NCBI GenBank assembly: GCA_900552075.1
Contig: URYL01000002.1
Span: 62,001 to 126,000, forward strand
Direction: 5' to 3'
DNA from: an uncultured Bacteroides sp.
GTDB taxonomy: Bacteria > Bacteroidota > Bacteroidia > Bacteroidales > Bacteroidaceae
DNA length: 64,000 bases
Shown: positions 23,379-32,600 of the stretch, one piece after another
Numbering within the stretch: position 1 is the first letter of the stretch
Layout of the letters: the number at the start of each line of letters is the position of its first letter
Translations under genes and position numbers: made by a program
The notes under the pieces: model-generated
Database searches by the model: none
What the model saw: only the letters and a program-made list of their open reading frames with translations
Told to the model about the DNA's origin: nothing

Positions 23379-24056
23379 ATGATTAAGATTGAAAACCTGA
23401 CAAAAACGTTCCGTACCACGGAAGTAGAGACACTGGCACTGAATAAAGTAAGTTTGGAGGTAAGAGACAAAGAGTTTGTAGCTATCATGGGACCTTCCGG
23501 ATGCGGAAAGTCTACCTTATTGAATATTATGGGGCTGCTGGACAATCCGACTTCGGGAAGCTATTTCCTCGACGGAAAGGAAGTGGGCAGCCTGAAAGAA
23601 AAAGACCGTACCAACGTGCGCAAGGGAAACATCGGTTTCGTGTTCCAGAGCTTCAACCTGATTGACGAGTTGAACGTGTTTGAGAACATCGAACTTCCGC
23701 TGACGTACCTGAAGGTGCCTTCTGAAGAACGGAAACGCCGGGTGAATGAAATTATGCAGCGGATGAACATCAGCCACCGTGCAAAGCACTATCCGCAACA
23801 GCTGTCCGGTGGTCAGCAACAGCGTGTGGCCATTGCCCGTGCCGTGGTTTCCGGACCGAAGATTATCCTGGCCGACGAGCCGACCGGTAACTTGGACTCC
23901 AAGAACGGACAGGAAGTGATGGAACTGCTGACCGAACTGAATAAGGAAGGAACCACCATTGTGATGGTGACACACAGCCAGCGTGATGCGGGTTTTGCCG
24001 GACGTGTCATCAACCTGTTCGATGGCCAGATTGTGGCTTCTATTGCGGAAATGTAA
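23379..24056 (+). CDS. ABC transporter ATP-binding protein (MacB/LolD type)
   Basis: A 225-residue ATPase that would power the permease encoded 12 nt downstream. Walker A is GPSGCGKST (near residue 39), the Q loop VFQSFNLIDELNVFENIELPL, the signature LSGGQQQRVAIARAV, Walker B KIILADEPTGNLDS, and the switch His in MVTHS. The NVFENIELPL segment places it in the MacB/LolD/FtsE class that drives mechanotransmission or lipoprotein/peptide export rather than nutrient import. Confidence 0.95.
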   Translation: MIKIENLTKTFRTTEVETLALNKVSLEVRDKEFVAIMGPSGCGKSTLLNIMGLLDNPTSGSYFLDGKEVGSLKEKDRTNVRKGNIGFVFQSFNLIDELNVFENIELPLTYLKVPSEERKRRVNEIMQRMNISHRAKHYPQQLSGGQQQRVAIARAVVSGPKIILADEPTGNLDSKNGQEVMELLTELNKEGTTIVMVTHSQRDAGFAGRVINLFDGQIVASIAEM

Positions 24057-24068
24057 AAACGGTGCTTT

Positions 24069-26444
24069 ATGAAACGTGCATTGAAAGGACTGTTTCGAAA
24101 AGGTGAGGCCAATGTGGTCAAGATTGTCTGCCTGAGCGTGGGACTGGCCATCGGCCTGGTCATGCTGGCGGAGGTCATTTTCGAACGGTCGTATGATAAT
24201 TTCTTGCCGGGGTTGAAAGATACTTACCGGGTGGAAGAACGCTACAAACAGAAAGGAACTGACTGGAGGGAGCATGCGCAGACTCCCGGTGCCATCGGAC
24301 CGGGGTTGCAGCACTATTGTCCGGTGGTGGAAGTGGCCACCCGTTTTACGGGAATTGGGTCGATGACGCTGACGACGGAAGACCATAAAGAACTGGATGG
24401 GCAGGCTTATTTCTGCGACAGTACCTTCTTCCGGGTCTTCCCGCGGAAACTGCTGATGGGTGAGGAGCCTTATACGGGGTTGGAAAAGGCCAACAATGCG
24501 TATATCTCTTCCAAACTGCTGGAGGTGGCAGGCGAACAGATTATTGGGAAAACCTTGTCGTGGAAACAATATCCCGAGTTCCATGTGACCGTGGTCGGGG
24601 TGTTCGAGGCTTTTCCCGAGAATACCCATCTGCCACAGATGGATGTGCTCATTGCCCTGCCGACCATCGGGCAGGTGGCTTACGATGGAACGAACAACTG
24701 GCTGGGAAATGATCGCTACAAGACCTATGTCCGCCTGCGGAAAGAAAGTACTCCGGATGACTTGAAGGAAGGCATGGACCGCATGTTGGAAGCGAATCAC
24801 GTGACGGAGGCAATGGAGCGTGCGGGAAATGAGTATGACCTTACTCTCCGCCCCGTAGCCGAAATATTCACTTCGTCCGATTACAACCGCATCATGAACA
24901 TCGTGTTTCTGAGTTTTGCGATTATCATGTTGCTGGTGGCTGTACTGAACTATATCCTGCTGGTGGTTTCGTCCATGGTGAGCCGTGCCAAGGCCATTGC
25001 CACTTACCGTTGCTACGGGGCCGGGAGCGGCGACATTTACCGGATGATTCTTTCCGAGTCGTTGCTGCACGGACTGATCAGTCTGGCTCTGGCTGTGTTG
25101 ATTATTTTCGGCTTGCAGGATTTTCTGCAAGAACAGATCGGACATAGTCTGGAGTCGCTTTTCCCCTTGTCTACCGTATGGGTCTGTCTGGCAGTAACGG
25201 CCGGAGTGATTCTGCTTTGCGGAGTGATGCCGGGCTATCTTTATACCCGTATACCGGTGACCTACGCTTATCGCCGCTACACGGAAAACAAGCGGAGGTG
25301 GAAACTGGGACTGCTGTGCTTGCAGTTCGCGTTGACCACATTCTTTGTCTGCCTGCTGACGGTCATCGGCCTGGAGTATAACACCTTGATGAATTTCAAC
25401 CCCGGATTTGAATACCGGAACACCTTGTATGCTGACCTGTCGGGCAGCAAGATGGTGGAACGGGAACGCTGTGTGCAGGAACTGAAAAAACTGCCGGAGG
25501 TAAAGGCGGTTACCTGGGGCTACCAGCTTCTGTCGGAGCGTTGCAGTGGAAACAATGTGTACAATCCGGAAACAGGAGAAGAATACATGAACATTGCCGA
25601 CCTGTATTATGTAGGTCCCGATTATCACAAGGCTTTTCAAATTCCGGTCATCGAAGGAAATGTGTTTACCCCTACGCTGACAGATTCCTTGTCGCAGCAG
25701 GTGATGGTGAGCCGTCAGTTCGTGGAACGCATGAAAACACTGGCCGGATGGACAGGTTCCCCTATTGGGAAGTCGGTATATATTACCTCACATTCGGATA
25801 ACGGAGTTGTGGCCATTGTTTGCGGGGTGTACGAAGAAATCCATTTGGGCTCTCAGGTTTTGGAAGAGCATGACGAGCGTCCTACGGTGATGTTCTATCG
25901 AAATAGACCTTCGGGTTATTTATATGTAGCGTTGAATCGGATGTCGCCCGAGGCCATGAAGCAAGTGCAGCAGGTGGTCGACCGGACGGTTGCTTCCCAG
26001 CAGCTGAAGGTGTACAGCCTGTCGCTGGAGATAGGAAACCTGTACAATGCCGTATTGCACGTACGCAACAGCGTACTCTTTGCAGGCTTGTGTATTCTGA
26101 TTATTGCCCTGACAGGACTGGTGGCCTATGTGCGCGACGAAGTGTCACGCCGCCGGGCGGAAATCGCCATCCGCATCATCCACGGGGCTTCCATGGCCGA
26201 CGTGCAGAAAATCTTCCTGCTCGATTTGCTGAAGATTGCCCTTCCGGCTGTAGTGATTGGGGCCTTGTGTGCCTGGAAAGTCGGCGAACAGCTCTTGCAA
26301 CTGTTTGCGGTGAAAATCGACCTTACCTGGTACCTGTTTGCCGGATGTATGCTGATTGTTTGCGTAATTGTTTGGCTGGTGGCCTTCGGACTGGTATGGA
26401 AAGCTGCCCGTGCCAATCCCATGGAGAATTTAAGAACAGAATAA
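24069..26444 (+). CDS. ABC transporter permease (MacB/FtsX family)
   Basis: A 791-residue inner-membrane protein. The first membrane helix is near residues 16-38 (VVKIVCLSVGLAIGLVMLAEVIF); a large periplasmic MacB_PCD-like domain follows, then FtsX helices near 278-300 (NIVFLSFAIIMLLVAVLNYILLVVS) with the conserved SRAKAIATYRCYGA coupling segment, and further helices to about 425. A second periplasmic domain leads to a C-terminal FtsX unit (NSVLFAGLCILIIALTGLVAYV; RRRAEIAIRIIHGAS; FLLDLLKIALPAVVIGAL). The duplicated layout suggests eight helices. The substrate is unknown. Confidence 0.9.
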   Translation: MKRALKGLFRKGEANVVKIVCLSVGLAIGLVMLAEVIFERSYDNFLPGLKDTYRVEERYKQKGTDWREHAQTPGAIGPGLQHYCPVVEVATRFTGIGSMTLTTEDHKELDGQAYFCDSTFFRVFPRKLLMGEEPYTGLEKANNAYISSKLLEVAGEQIIGKTLSWKQYPEFHVTVVGVFEAFPENTHLPQMDVLIALPTIGQVAYDGTNNWLGNDRYKTYVRLRKESTPDDLKEGMDRMLEANHVTEAMERAGNEYDLTLRPVAEIFTSSDYNRIMNIVFLSFAIIMLLVAVLNYILLVVSSMVSRAKAIATYRCYGAGSGDIYRMILSESLLHGLISLALAVLIIFGLQDFLQEQIGHSLESLFPLSTVWVCLAVTAGVILLCGVMPGYLYTRIPVTYAYRRYTENKRRWKLGLLCLQFALTTFFVCLLTVIGLEYNTLMNFNPGFEYRNTLYADLSGSKMVERERCVQELKKLPEVKAVTWGYQLLSERCSGNNVYNPETGEEYMNIADLYYVGPDYHKAFQIPVIEGNVFTPTLTDSLSQQVMVSRQFVERMKTLAGWTGSPIGKSVYITSHSDNGVVAIVCGVYEEIHLGSQVLEEHDERPTVMFYRNRPSGYLYVALNRMSPEAMKQVQQVVDRTVASQQLKVYSLSLEIGNLYNAVLHVRNSVLFAGLCILIIALTGLVAYVRDEVSRRRAEIAIRIIHGASMADVQKIFLLDLLKIALPAVVIGALCAWKVGEQLLQLFAVKIDLTWYLFAGCMLIVCVIVWLVAFGLVWKAARANPMENLRTE

Positions 26445-26482
26445 AATAAGATGAAGTAAAAAATAATTGGAGGTAAAGACTT

Positions 26483-27385
26483 ATGAAAATTGGAATGAAT
26501 ATACTCACATTGGCATGTGCCATGACCTGCTTCAGCTGTATGGGAACTGCCCATACCGTTCAACCGAGTCAGAACTATCAGACGGAACGTCGTACCCTCG
26601 GGAATATACAGGAAGTGTCTACGCTCTCTTCCATCGATGTGGTGTATCACCAGACTTCCGGACAGCCGTATGCGGAAATCTATGCATCCGACAATGTAAT
26701 GCCCTACGTGGTGTTGAAGGAGTCGAAAGGGGCGCTGAGCGTGTATTATCAGGAGGGTACCAGTATCCAGGGAGAGAACCGTTGCCGGGTGGATGTATAT
26801 GCGCCGTCTGTCAGTCGCTTTACGACGATGGCTTCCGGCGACATCGCCATTCCCAAAGGACTGCGTACGGAAGGAGGTATCCGTTTCCAGACGAATGCCA
26901 GTGGTGACATTGAATGTTCCACGGTGCAGTGCGGCAGTTTTGAGGCAGAAACCAATGCCAGTGGCGATGTGGAAGTGCAGGAAGTCAACTGTCAGAAGTT
27001 GCAGACTCGCATCAATGCCAGCGGCGATATGAAAATCAATAAGGCCGTATGCCGCGATGCGGCCTTGGCGGTCAATGCGTCCGGTGATTTGATTTTCTCC
27101 AATCTGCAGTGTCATGAAACCTTGGAAGGTACGGTCAACGGCAGTGGCGACATGTTGGTATCGGGCCGTTGCCTGAAGGCCGTGCTTCGTGGCAATGCTT
27201 CCGGTGATCTGGATGCCGGCAGCCTGAAAGCCGAGGAAGTGGATGCAGCCGTCCATGGTTCCGGTGATTTGTCTTGCCGGGCTTTCCAGAAACTTACGGC
27301 ACAATCCTATGGCAGTGGCAACTTGGTATATGCCGGTAACCCTTCGCAGGTGACAAAAGAAGGAAAACACATTTATAGCAAATAA
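26483..27385 (+). CDS. GIN-domain (DUF2807) lipoprotein
   Basis: A 300-residue exported protein; the signal MKIGMNILTLACAMTCFSC ends in a lipobox-like Cys. The body is a run of short repeats carrying N-A/G-S-G-D (for example TNASGDIECSTVQC, TNASGDVEVQEVNC, INASGDMKINKAVC, VNASGDLIFSNLQC, VNGSGDMLVSGRC, GNASGDLDAGSL, VHGSGDLSCRAF), spaced about 20-24 residues, as in the DUF2807 'putative autotransporter adhesin, head GIN' domain, which is predicted to form a beta-helix. It is 38 nt after the permease and likely in the same operon, where it may be a surface or envelope partner of the transporter. Confidence 0.88.
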   Translation: MKIGMNILTLACAMTCFSCMGTAHTVQPSQNYQTERRTLGNIQEVSTLSSIDVVYHQTSGQPYAEIYASDNVMPYVVLKESKGALSVYYQEGTSIQGENRCRVDVYAPSVSRFTTMASGDIAIPKGLRTEGGIRFQTNASGDIECSTVQCGSFEAETNASGDVEVQEVNCQKLQTRINASGDMKINKAVCRDAALAVNASGDLIFSNLQCHETLEGTVNGSGDMLVSGRCLKAVLRGNASGDLDAGSLKAEEVDAAVHGSGDLSCRAFQKLTAQSYGSGNLVYAGNPSQVTKEGKHIYSK

Positions 27386-27415
27386 ACATAGAAAATCTCT
27401 CTTAAAGTTAGGTGG

Positions 27416-27450
27416 GGTGAAAGGTCCGTGAGGTCCTTTCACCTTTTTTT
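27416..27450 (+). terminator. Terminator of the ABC/GIN operon
   Basis: GGTGAAAGG (27416-27424) pairs with CCTTTCACC (27435-27443), followed by seven T. Confidence 0.88.
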
Positions 27451-27560
27451 GTGGGGCAGTCCGGACTCTTTAGCAGGAGGTTGTAAGGTTTCCCCGGGCA
27501 ACCTTGTAGCAGGGAGATGAGAATGCAAGAGGGATGAGCTGAGAACCCCTTTCCTCGTTT

Positions 27561-27655
27561 TAGGTTTTCCGAGGCGGAAACGTAGGTTTTCCTTATGTGA
27601 AACGTAGGTTTCCCCCGTGAGAAACGTACGTTTTCCACAAGGGAAACATAAAAAA
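27561..27655. repeat. Palindromic array 2, period 22 nt
   Basis: Units start at 27577 (GAAACGTAGGTTTTCC), 27599 (GAAACGTAGGTTTCC), 27621 (GAAACGTACGTTTTCC) and 27643 (GAAACATAAA, half), preceded by a half unit TAGGTTTTCC at 27561-27570. The step is exactly 22 nt. Spacers of 6-7 nt differ. Same unit family as the array at 8.8 kb. Confidence 0.9.
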
Positions 27656-27744
27656 CTTCGGGACGGAAGCGGATAGGTGTCGGGAGGTTTTCTCATCTGG
27701 AGCGTTTTGCTACATATTTCCTATTTTTTGGAAGGATTGTTCTA

Positions 27745-27773
27745 TTTGAATCGGTGGTAATATCCTATTTTTG
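27745..27773 (+). promoter_or_regulatory. Promoter of the GH2 gene
   Basis: TTTG (27745-27748), 17 nt, then TATTTTTG (27766-27773); the ATG is 21 nt downstream. Confidence 0.7.
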
Positions 27774-27794
27774 TACATCTTAAAAATAATATCG

Positions 27795-29612
27795 ATGAAA
27801 AATGTATGGTTATTGCTCGCCTTTTGGGGAGCTTTTGCAGTGCAACTGCATGCGCAATGGAAAATGGTGGATGGGAAAATCCGTACACAATGGGCAGAAC
27901 AGGTGACGCCTGAAAATGTGTGGCCTGAATATCCGCGTCCGATTATGGAACGGGAAGATTGGAAAAACTTGAATGGACTGTGGGATTATGCCATTGTAGA
28001 GAGAGGCAAGCACATGCCTGCCACGTTCGATGGACAAATTTTGGTACCTTTTGCCGCTGAGTCTGCTTTGTCAGGAGTCGGCAAGACGGTCGGTGCGGAA
28101 AAGGAATTGGTTTACCGCCGTTCGTTCGACATTCCTTCTTCGTGGAAGGGGAAAAAGGTACTTCTGCATTTTGGGGCAGTAGACTGGAAAACGGATGTGT
28201 GGGTGAACGGAGTGAAAGTGGGCAATCACACCGGAGGTTTTACTCCTTTTTCTTTCGACATCACGGAAGCCTTGCAAGGCAGGGAAAATACCCTGATGAT
28301 GAAAGTCTGGGACCCGACCGACCAAGGCTATCAGCCGCGAGGAAAGCAGGTGTCCCGTCCCGAAGGTATCTGGTATACTCCTGTCACTGGAATTTGGCAG
28401 ACAGTTTGGTTGGAACCGGTCAGTGAATCTTATATTCAAGACCTGCGAATCACACCGGATATCGACCATTCATTACTCTCCGTACAGGCGGTGGTAAATG
28501 AGGCTACGTCAAAAGACTTGGTAGAAGTGAAAGTTTTTGACGGACAGAAACTGGTGGCACAAGGGAAGAGTATCAACGGAGAGTGCGTACAGATTGAAAT
28601 GCCGGAAGACGTCAAATTATGGTCACCGGACAGTCCTTTCCTTTATACGTTGAAGATTGCCCTGAAACAAGATGGAAAGGTGAAAGATGAAGTGGCCAGC
28701 TATGCCGCTATGCGGAAATATTCTTCTCGTCGCGATGCGAACGGAATTGTACGCCTGGAACTGAACAACCAACCGTTGTTCCAGTTCGGTCCGTTGGACC
28801 AGGGCTGGTGGCCGGACGGATTGTACACGGCTCCTACCGATGAGGCTTTACGGTACGATATTCAGAAGACAAAGGATTTCGGTTTCAATATGATACGCAA
28901 GCACATCAAGGTAGAACCTGCCCGCTGGTACACGTATTGCGACCAGATGGGAATTATCGTATGGCAGGATATGCCGAGCGGTGACCGCAATCCTGAATGG
29001 CAGAACCGGAAATATTTTGAAGGCGCGGAAATGAAGCGGAGTGCCGAGTCGGAAGCCTGCTATCGGAAAGAATGGAAAGAAATCATGGATGCCTTGTATT
29101 CTTATCCGTGTATCGCGACCTGGATTCCTTTTAATGAGGCATGGGGACAGTTCAAGACTCCTGAGATTGTGGAATGGACCAAACAATACGATCCGACCCG
29201 TCTGGTTGATCCGGCCAGCGGAGGAAATCACTATACTTGCGGTGACATGCTGGACTTGCACAATTATCCGGCTCCGGAGCTGTACTTGTATGATGCACAG
29301 CGGGCTACGGTATTGGGAGAGTACGGAGGTATTGGCTGGGTGGTACCGGAACATATCTGGGAACCCGACCGTAACTGGGGATATATCCAGTTCAACTCTT
29401 CCAAGGAAGTGACCGATGAATATGTGAAATACGCGGAACAGTTGTACAACCTGATTCCGAGAGGCTTTTCGGCGGCCGTATACACACAGACCACGGATGT
29501 GGAGGTAGAGGTAAACGGGCTGATGACCTACGACCGCAAAGTCATCAAGGTAGATGAAAAGCGGGTCAAAGCCATCAACCGTAAGTTGTGCGAGTCATTG
29601 AGTAAGAAATAA
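27795..29612 (+). CDS. GH2-family glycoside hydrolase
   Basis: 605 residues from MKNVWLLLAFWGAFAVQLHA (signal peptide); an upstream in-frame ATG eight codons earlier would spoil the signal peptide. The sugar-binding beta-sandwich (about 50-220: NLNGLWDYAIVERG, VLLHFGAVDWKTDVWVNGVKVGNHTGGF) is followed by an Ig-like domain and a TIM barrel with the acid/base Glu in TWIPFNEAWGQF and the probable nucleophile in VLGEYGGIGW. It is shorter than LacZ and has no small-chain domain. Beta-galactosidase, beta-glucuronidase or another exo-activity are all possible. It precedes the HTCS and opens the pectin-side-chain region. Confidence 0.9.
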   Translation: MKNVWLLLAFWGAFAVQLHAQWKMVDGKIRTQWAEQVTPENVWPEYPRPIMEREDWKNLNGLWDYAIVERGKHMPATFDGQILVPFAAESALSGVGKTVGAEKELVYRRSFDIPSSWKGKKVLLHFGAVDWKTDVWVNGVKVGNHTGGFTPFSFDITEALQGRENTLMMKVWDPTDQGYQPRGKQVSRPEGIWYTPVTGIWQTVWLEPVSESYIQDLRITPDIDHSLLSVQAVVNEATSKDLVEVKVFDGQKLVAQGKSINGECVQIEMPEDVKLWSPDSPFLYTLKIALKQDGKVKDEVASYAAMRKYSSRRDANGIVRLELNNQPLFQFGPLDQGWWPDGLYTAPTDEALRYDIQKTKDFGFNMIRKHIKVEPARWYTYCDQMGIIVWQDMPSGDRNPEWQNRKYFEGAEMKRSAESEACYRKEWKEIMDALYSYPCIATWIPFNEAWGQFKTPEIVEWTKQYDPTRLVDPASGGNHYTCGDMLDLHNYPAPELYLYDAQRATVLGEYGGIGWVVPEHIWEPDRNWGYIQFNSSKEVTDEYVKYAEQLYNLIPRGFSAAVYTQTTDVEVEVNGLMTYDRKVIKVDEKRVKAINRKLCESLSKK

Positions 29613-29632
29613 GCGAGGTAAAAAAATATGTG

Positions 29633-29640
29633 TACCTTTG
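29633..29640 (+). promoter_or_regulatory. -7 element directly before the HTCS start codon
   Basis: TACCTTTG ends only 4 nt before the ATG at 29645. If used, transcription would start at or beside the A of the ATG and the mRNA would be leaderless or nearly so. Confidence 0.5.
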
Positions 29641-29644
29641 TACT

Positions 29645-32600
29645 ATGAGGAAGAAGCAATCTGTTTTATATGGCATAATGGTAGTCTTGTGGCTCTTCTG
29701 CTTTGCAGGCGGAGAGCTACAGGCTGCTCCTTCCTATTATTTCCGGACCTTGGATATCAACGAAGGCCTTTCACAAAGTACGGTGAATGCGATTTTGCAG
29801 GACCAGGAAGGATTTATGTGGCTGGGTACAAAGGATGGGTTGAATTTGTACGACGGACAAGAGTTCCGGGTCTTTCGGAAAGAGAACTCTGCGTTGGGTA
29901 ACAATATCATAACGTCCTTGTGTGAAGACCGCGAGGGATGTATATGGGTCGGTACCGATGCGGGAGTCTATATTTACCAGCCGGTTCGGGAGAGATTCTT
30001 GCGCTTGGATGAGTTGGCTGAGTCGTTGGATGAAAATATTACGCGTTCAGTGACTTGGATTGCAGCCGATTCGCGTGGAAATATCTGGATTTCGGCCGAT
30101 AATCAGGGACTGTTCTGCTATGAGAGGCAGAAAAGACACCTGAAACGTTACATTTCCTGTGGCGATCCGGGGACTTCGAATGTGACGAGTTTCTGGTTTG
30201 ATGCCGGGAAATTATGGGTGGGCCGTTACGAAGATAACCTGTATTATTCGGAAGATGGCACTTCTTTTCAAGTCTTTCGGGACGCCGATGGAAAAGAAGC
30301 ATTCAAGGGGTTGGTCATTAACTCCTGTACGAAGGGATTGCATAACAATCTGTATGTGGGTTCTTCAAAAGGGTTGATGGAGATAAACTTGACCACCCGT
30401 AAGGTCCGGAAGCTGTTGGACGAATATGTGCGCAGCATTTGTTTCTACTCGGATACAGACTTGTGGGTGGGTACCGAACAGGGACTGTATATTTACAATA
30501 TCGTGACCGGTCAATTTGTACATTTGACCGTACCGGAGACAGATGAACGCTATGCACTTTCCGACAATGCGATTTACAGTGTGTACAAAGACCGTGAAGG
30601 GGGAATGTGGGTCGGCTCCTATTTTGGCGGAGTGAATTATTATCCGTATCCGTACACGTATTTTGAGAAATATTATCCGCGGGAAAACCTGCGTTACATG
30701 GGCCGGCGCGTCCGTGAATTCTGCGAAGGGAATGATGGTACCCTGTGGATTGGTACAGAAGATAAGGGCTTGTTTCATTTCAATCCTGCCAAGGGGGAGA
30801 TTGTACCTTTTCTTCATCCGGAATTAGGGCATAATATACATGGCCTGTGTCTGGACGGGAACAGTTTGTGGGTAGGTACTTTTGCCAACGGGTTAAACCG
30901 TATCGACTTGCGGACAAAGGCTTTGACACATTACAGTAAGGGGGAGGCTTCCAATACGTTGAACTCCGATAATGTGTTTTCTGTTTGCAAGACAAGTACA
31001 GGCGATATCTGGATTGGAACCACTTCGGGCTTGTTGCGTTATAACCGTTCGACAGATGATTTCCAGCGGATGGAAGAACTGGAGAACGTGTTTGTGTACG
31101 ACATCCTGGAAGACAGCCAGGGCAAATTATGGATGGCTACCTATTCTGACGGAGTCTTTTGTTATGATTTGCCCCGCAATCATTGGAAGCAGTACAAGTG
31201 GGTGCCGGGCGACCGTACTTCTTTGCCTTACAATAAAGTAATCAGCATTTTTGAGGACAGCCATAAGCAGTTATGGTTCATGACACAGGGAGCCGGTTTT
31301 TGCCGTTTCTGCCCGAAGTCGGACAACTTTGTCTGCTATGACATGTCGCAAGGTTTCCCCAGCAACATCGTCTATCGGATGGTGGAAGACAAGGACGGGA
31401 AACTATGGCTGACCACGAATAAGGGGTTGGTTTCTTTTCAACCGGCTACCGGGGAGAAGCATGTGTATACCACGGCAAACGGATTGCTCAGCAACCAGTT
31501 TAATTATCAGTCCGGATTAAGAGCTCGGGATGGGGCTATCTATATGGGAAGCGTAGATGGATTTATTGTTTTCCATCCGTCGGCGTTCGTCGAGAATAAG
31601 CAGGTGTCTCCTGTGGTACTGACCGACTTTTTCTTGTGGAATAAGCGGGCGTTGGTGGGGGAGAAGTCATCTCCTCTTTCCCAAAGTATCACCTATTCGG
31701 ACCGGATTGACCTGAATGCCGGACAGAATTCATTTTCACTGAGGGCATCGGTCTTGAGCTATCAGGCTCCCTCGTCGAATGTGGTGATGTATAAATTGGA
31801 GGGCTTTGACAAGGAATGGTACATACTGGAGGGAGGCCGTTCGAGAATAACCTATTCGAACTTGCCTTATGGCACCTATACCTTGCGGGTGAAAGGTGCC
31901 AACAGTGACGGTGTGTGGAATCTGCAAGAACGTATGCTGAAGATACAGGTACATCCTCCTTTTTATTTATCCTGGATGGCTTATACCGTTTATGGCATAT
32001 TGTGTGTGGGACTTGTGTTGTGTGGAGTCTATTATATCTACAAACGGAACCACCGCAAGCATTTGCGGGCAATGGAAATCTTGAAGTACGAGAAGGAACG
32101 TGAACTGTATGCGGCCAAGATTGACTTTTTTACCAATGTGGCTCATGAGATACGTACTCCGCTTACCTTGATAAAGAGTCCATTGGAGAATGTGTTGTCG
32201 TCTTCGCACCTGGATGAAAGTGTGAAAGATGCCCTTGAGATTATGGACCTGAATACCAACCGATTGTTGGATTTGGTCAATCAGTTGCTGGATTTCCGGA
32301 AGACAGAGACAAAAGAAGTCAGGCTGAACTTCATGGAGTATGATTTGTCGGGCTTGTTGCAGAAAATATATAAACGTTTTACCCCCTTGGCGCGTGAAAA
32401 GAACTTGAAGTTTACGCTTGATATGCCGGAGGGTCTGCATGCTTCGGTCGACAAGGAAGGATTTACGAAAATTGTCAGCAACTTGTTTACCAATGCCCTC
32501 AAATACGGTGCTACTTATATTCTGGTGAAAGTGCAGGTGGAGCAGGAAGAAGGTCTGTGGCAGTTGTCAGTGGAAAATGACGGACCGGTGGTTCCTTTGA

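Larger units (their letters stand above)
27386..27794. other. 409-nt intergenic region with a repeat array
   Basis: It contains the terminator of the ABC operon, the second 22-nt palindromic array and the promoter of the GH2 gene. Two overlapping minus-strand ORFs here (27408-27638 and 27439-27696) are repeat-containing shadows without recognisable features. Confidence 0.7.

Noticed and set aside
23517..25640. 707-codon ORF antisense to the ABC transporter genes
   Set aside because: The plus strand encodes a complete ABC ATPase and permease with all motifs; the antisense reading lacks any domain and is a by-product of codon use.
26126..27442. 438-codon minus-strand ORF over the GIN-domain gene
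   Set aside because: Mirror of the repetitive NASGD codons and the terminator; the plus-strand gene has a signal peptide and family repeats.
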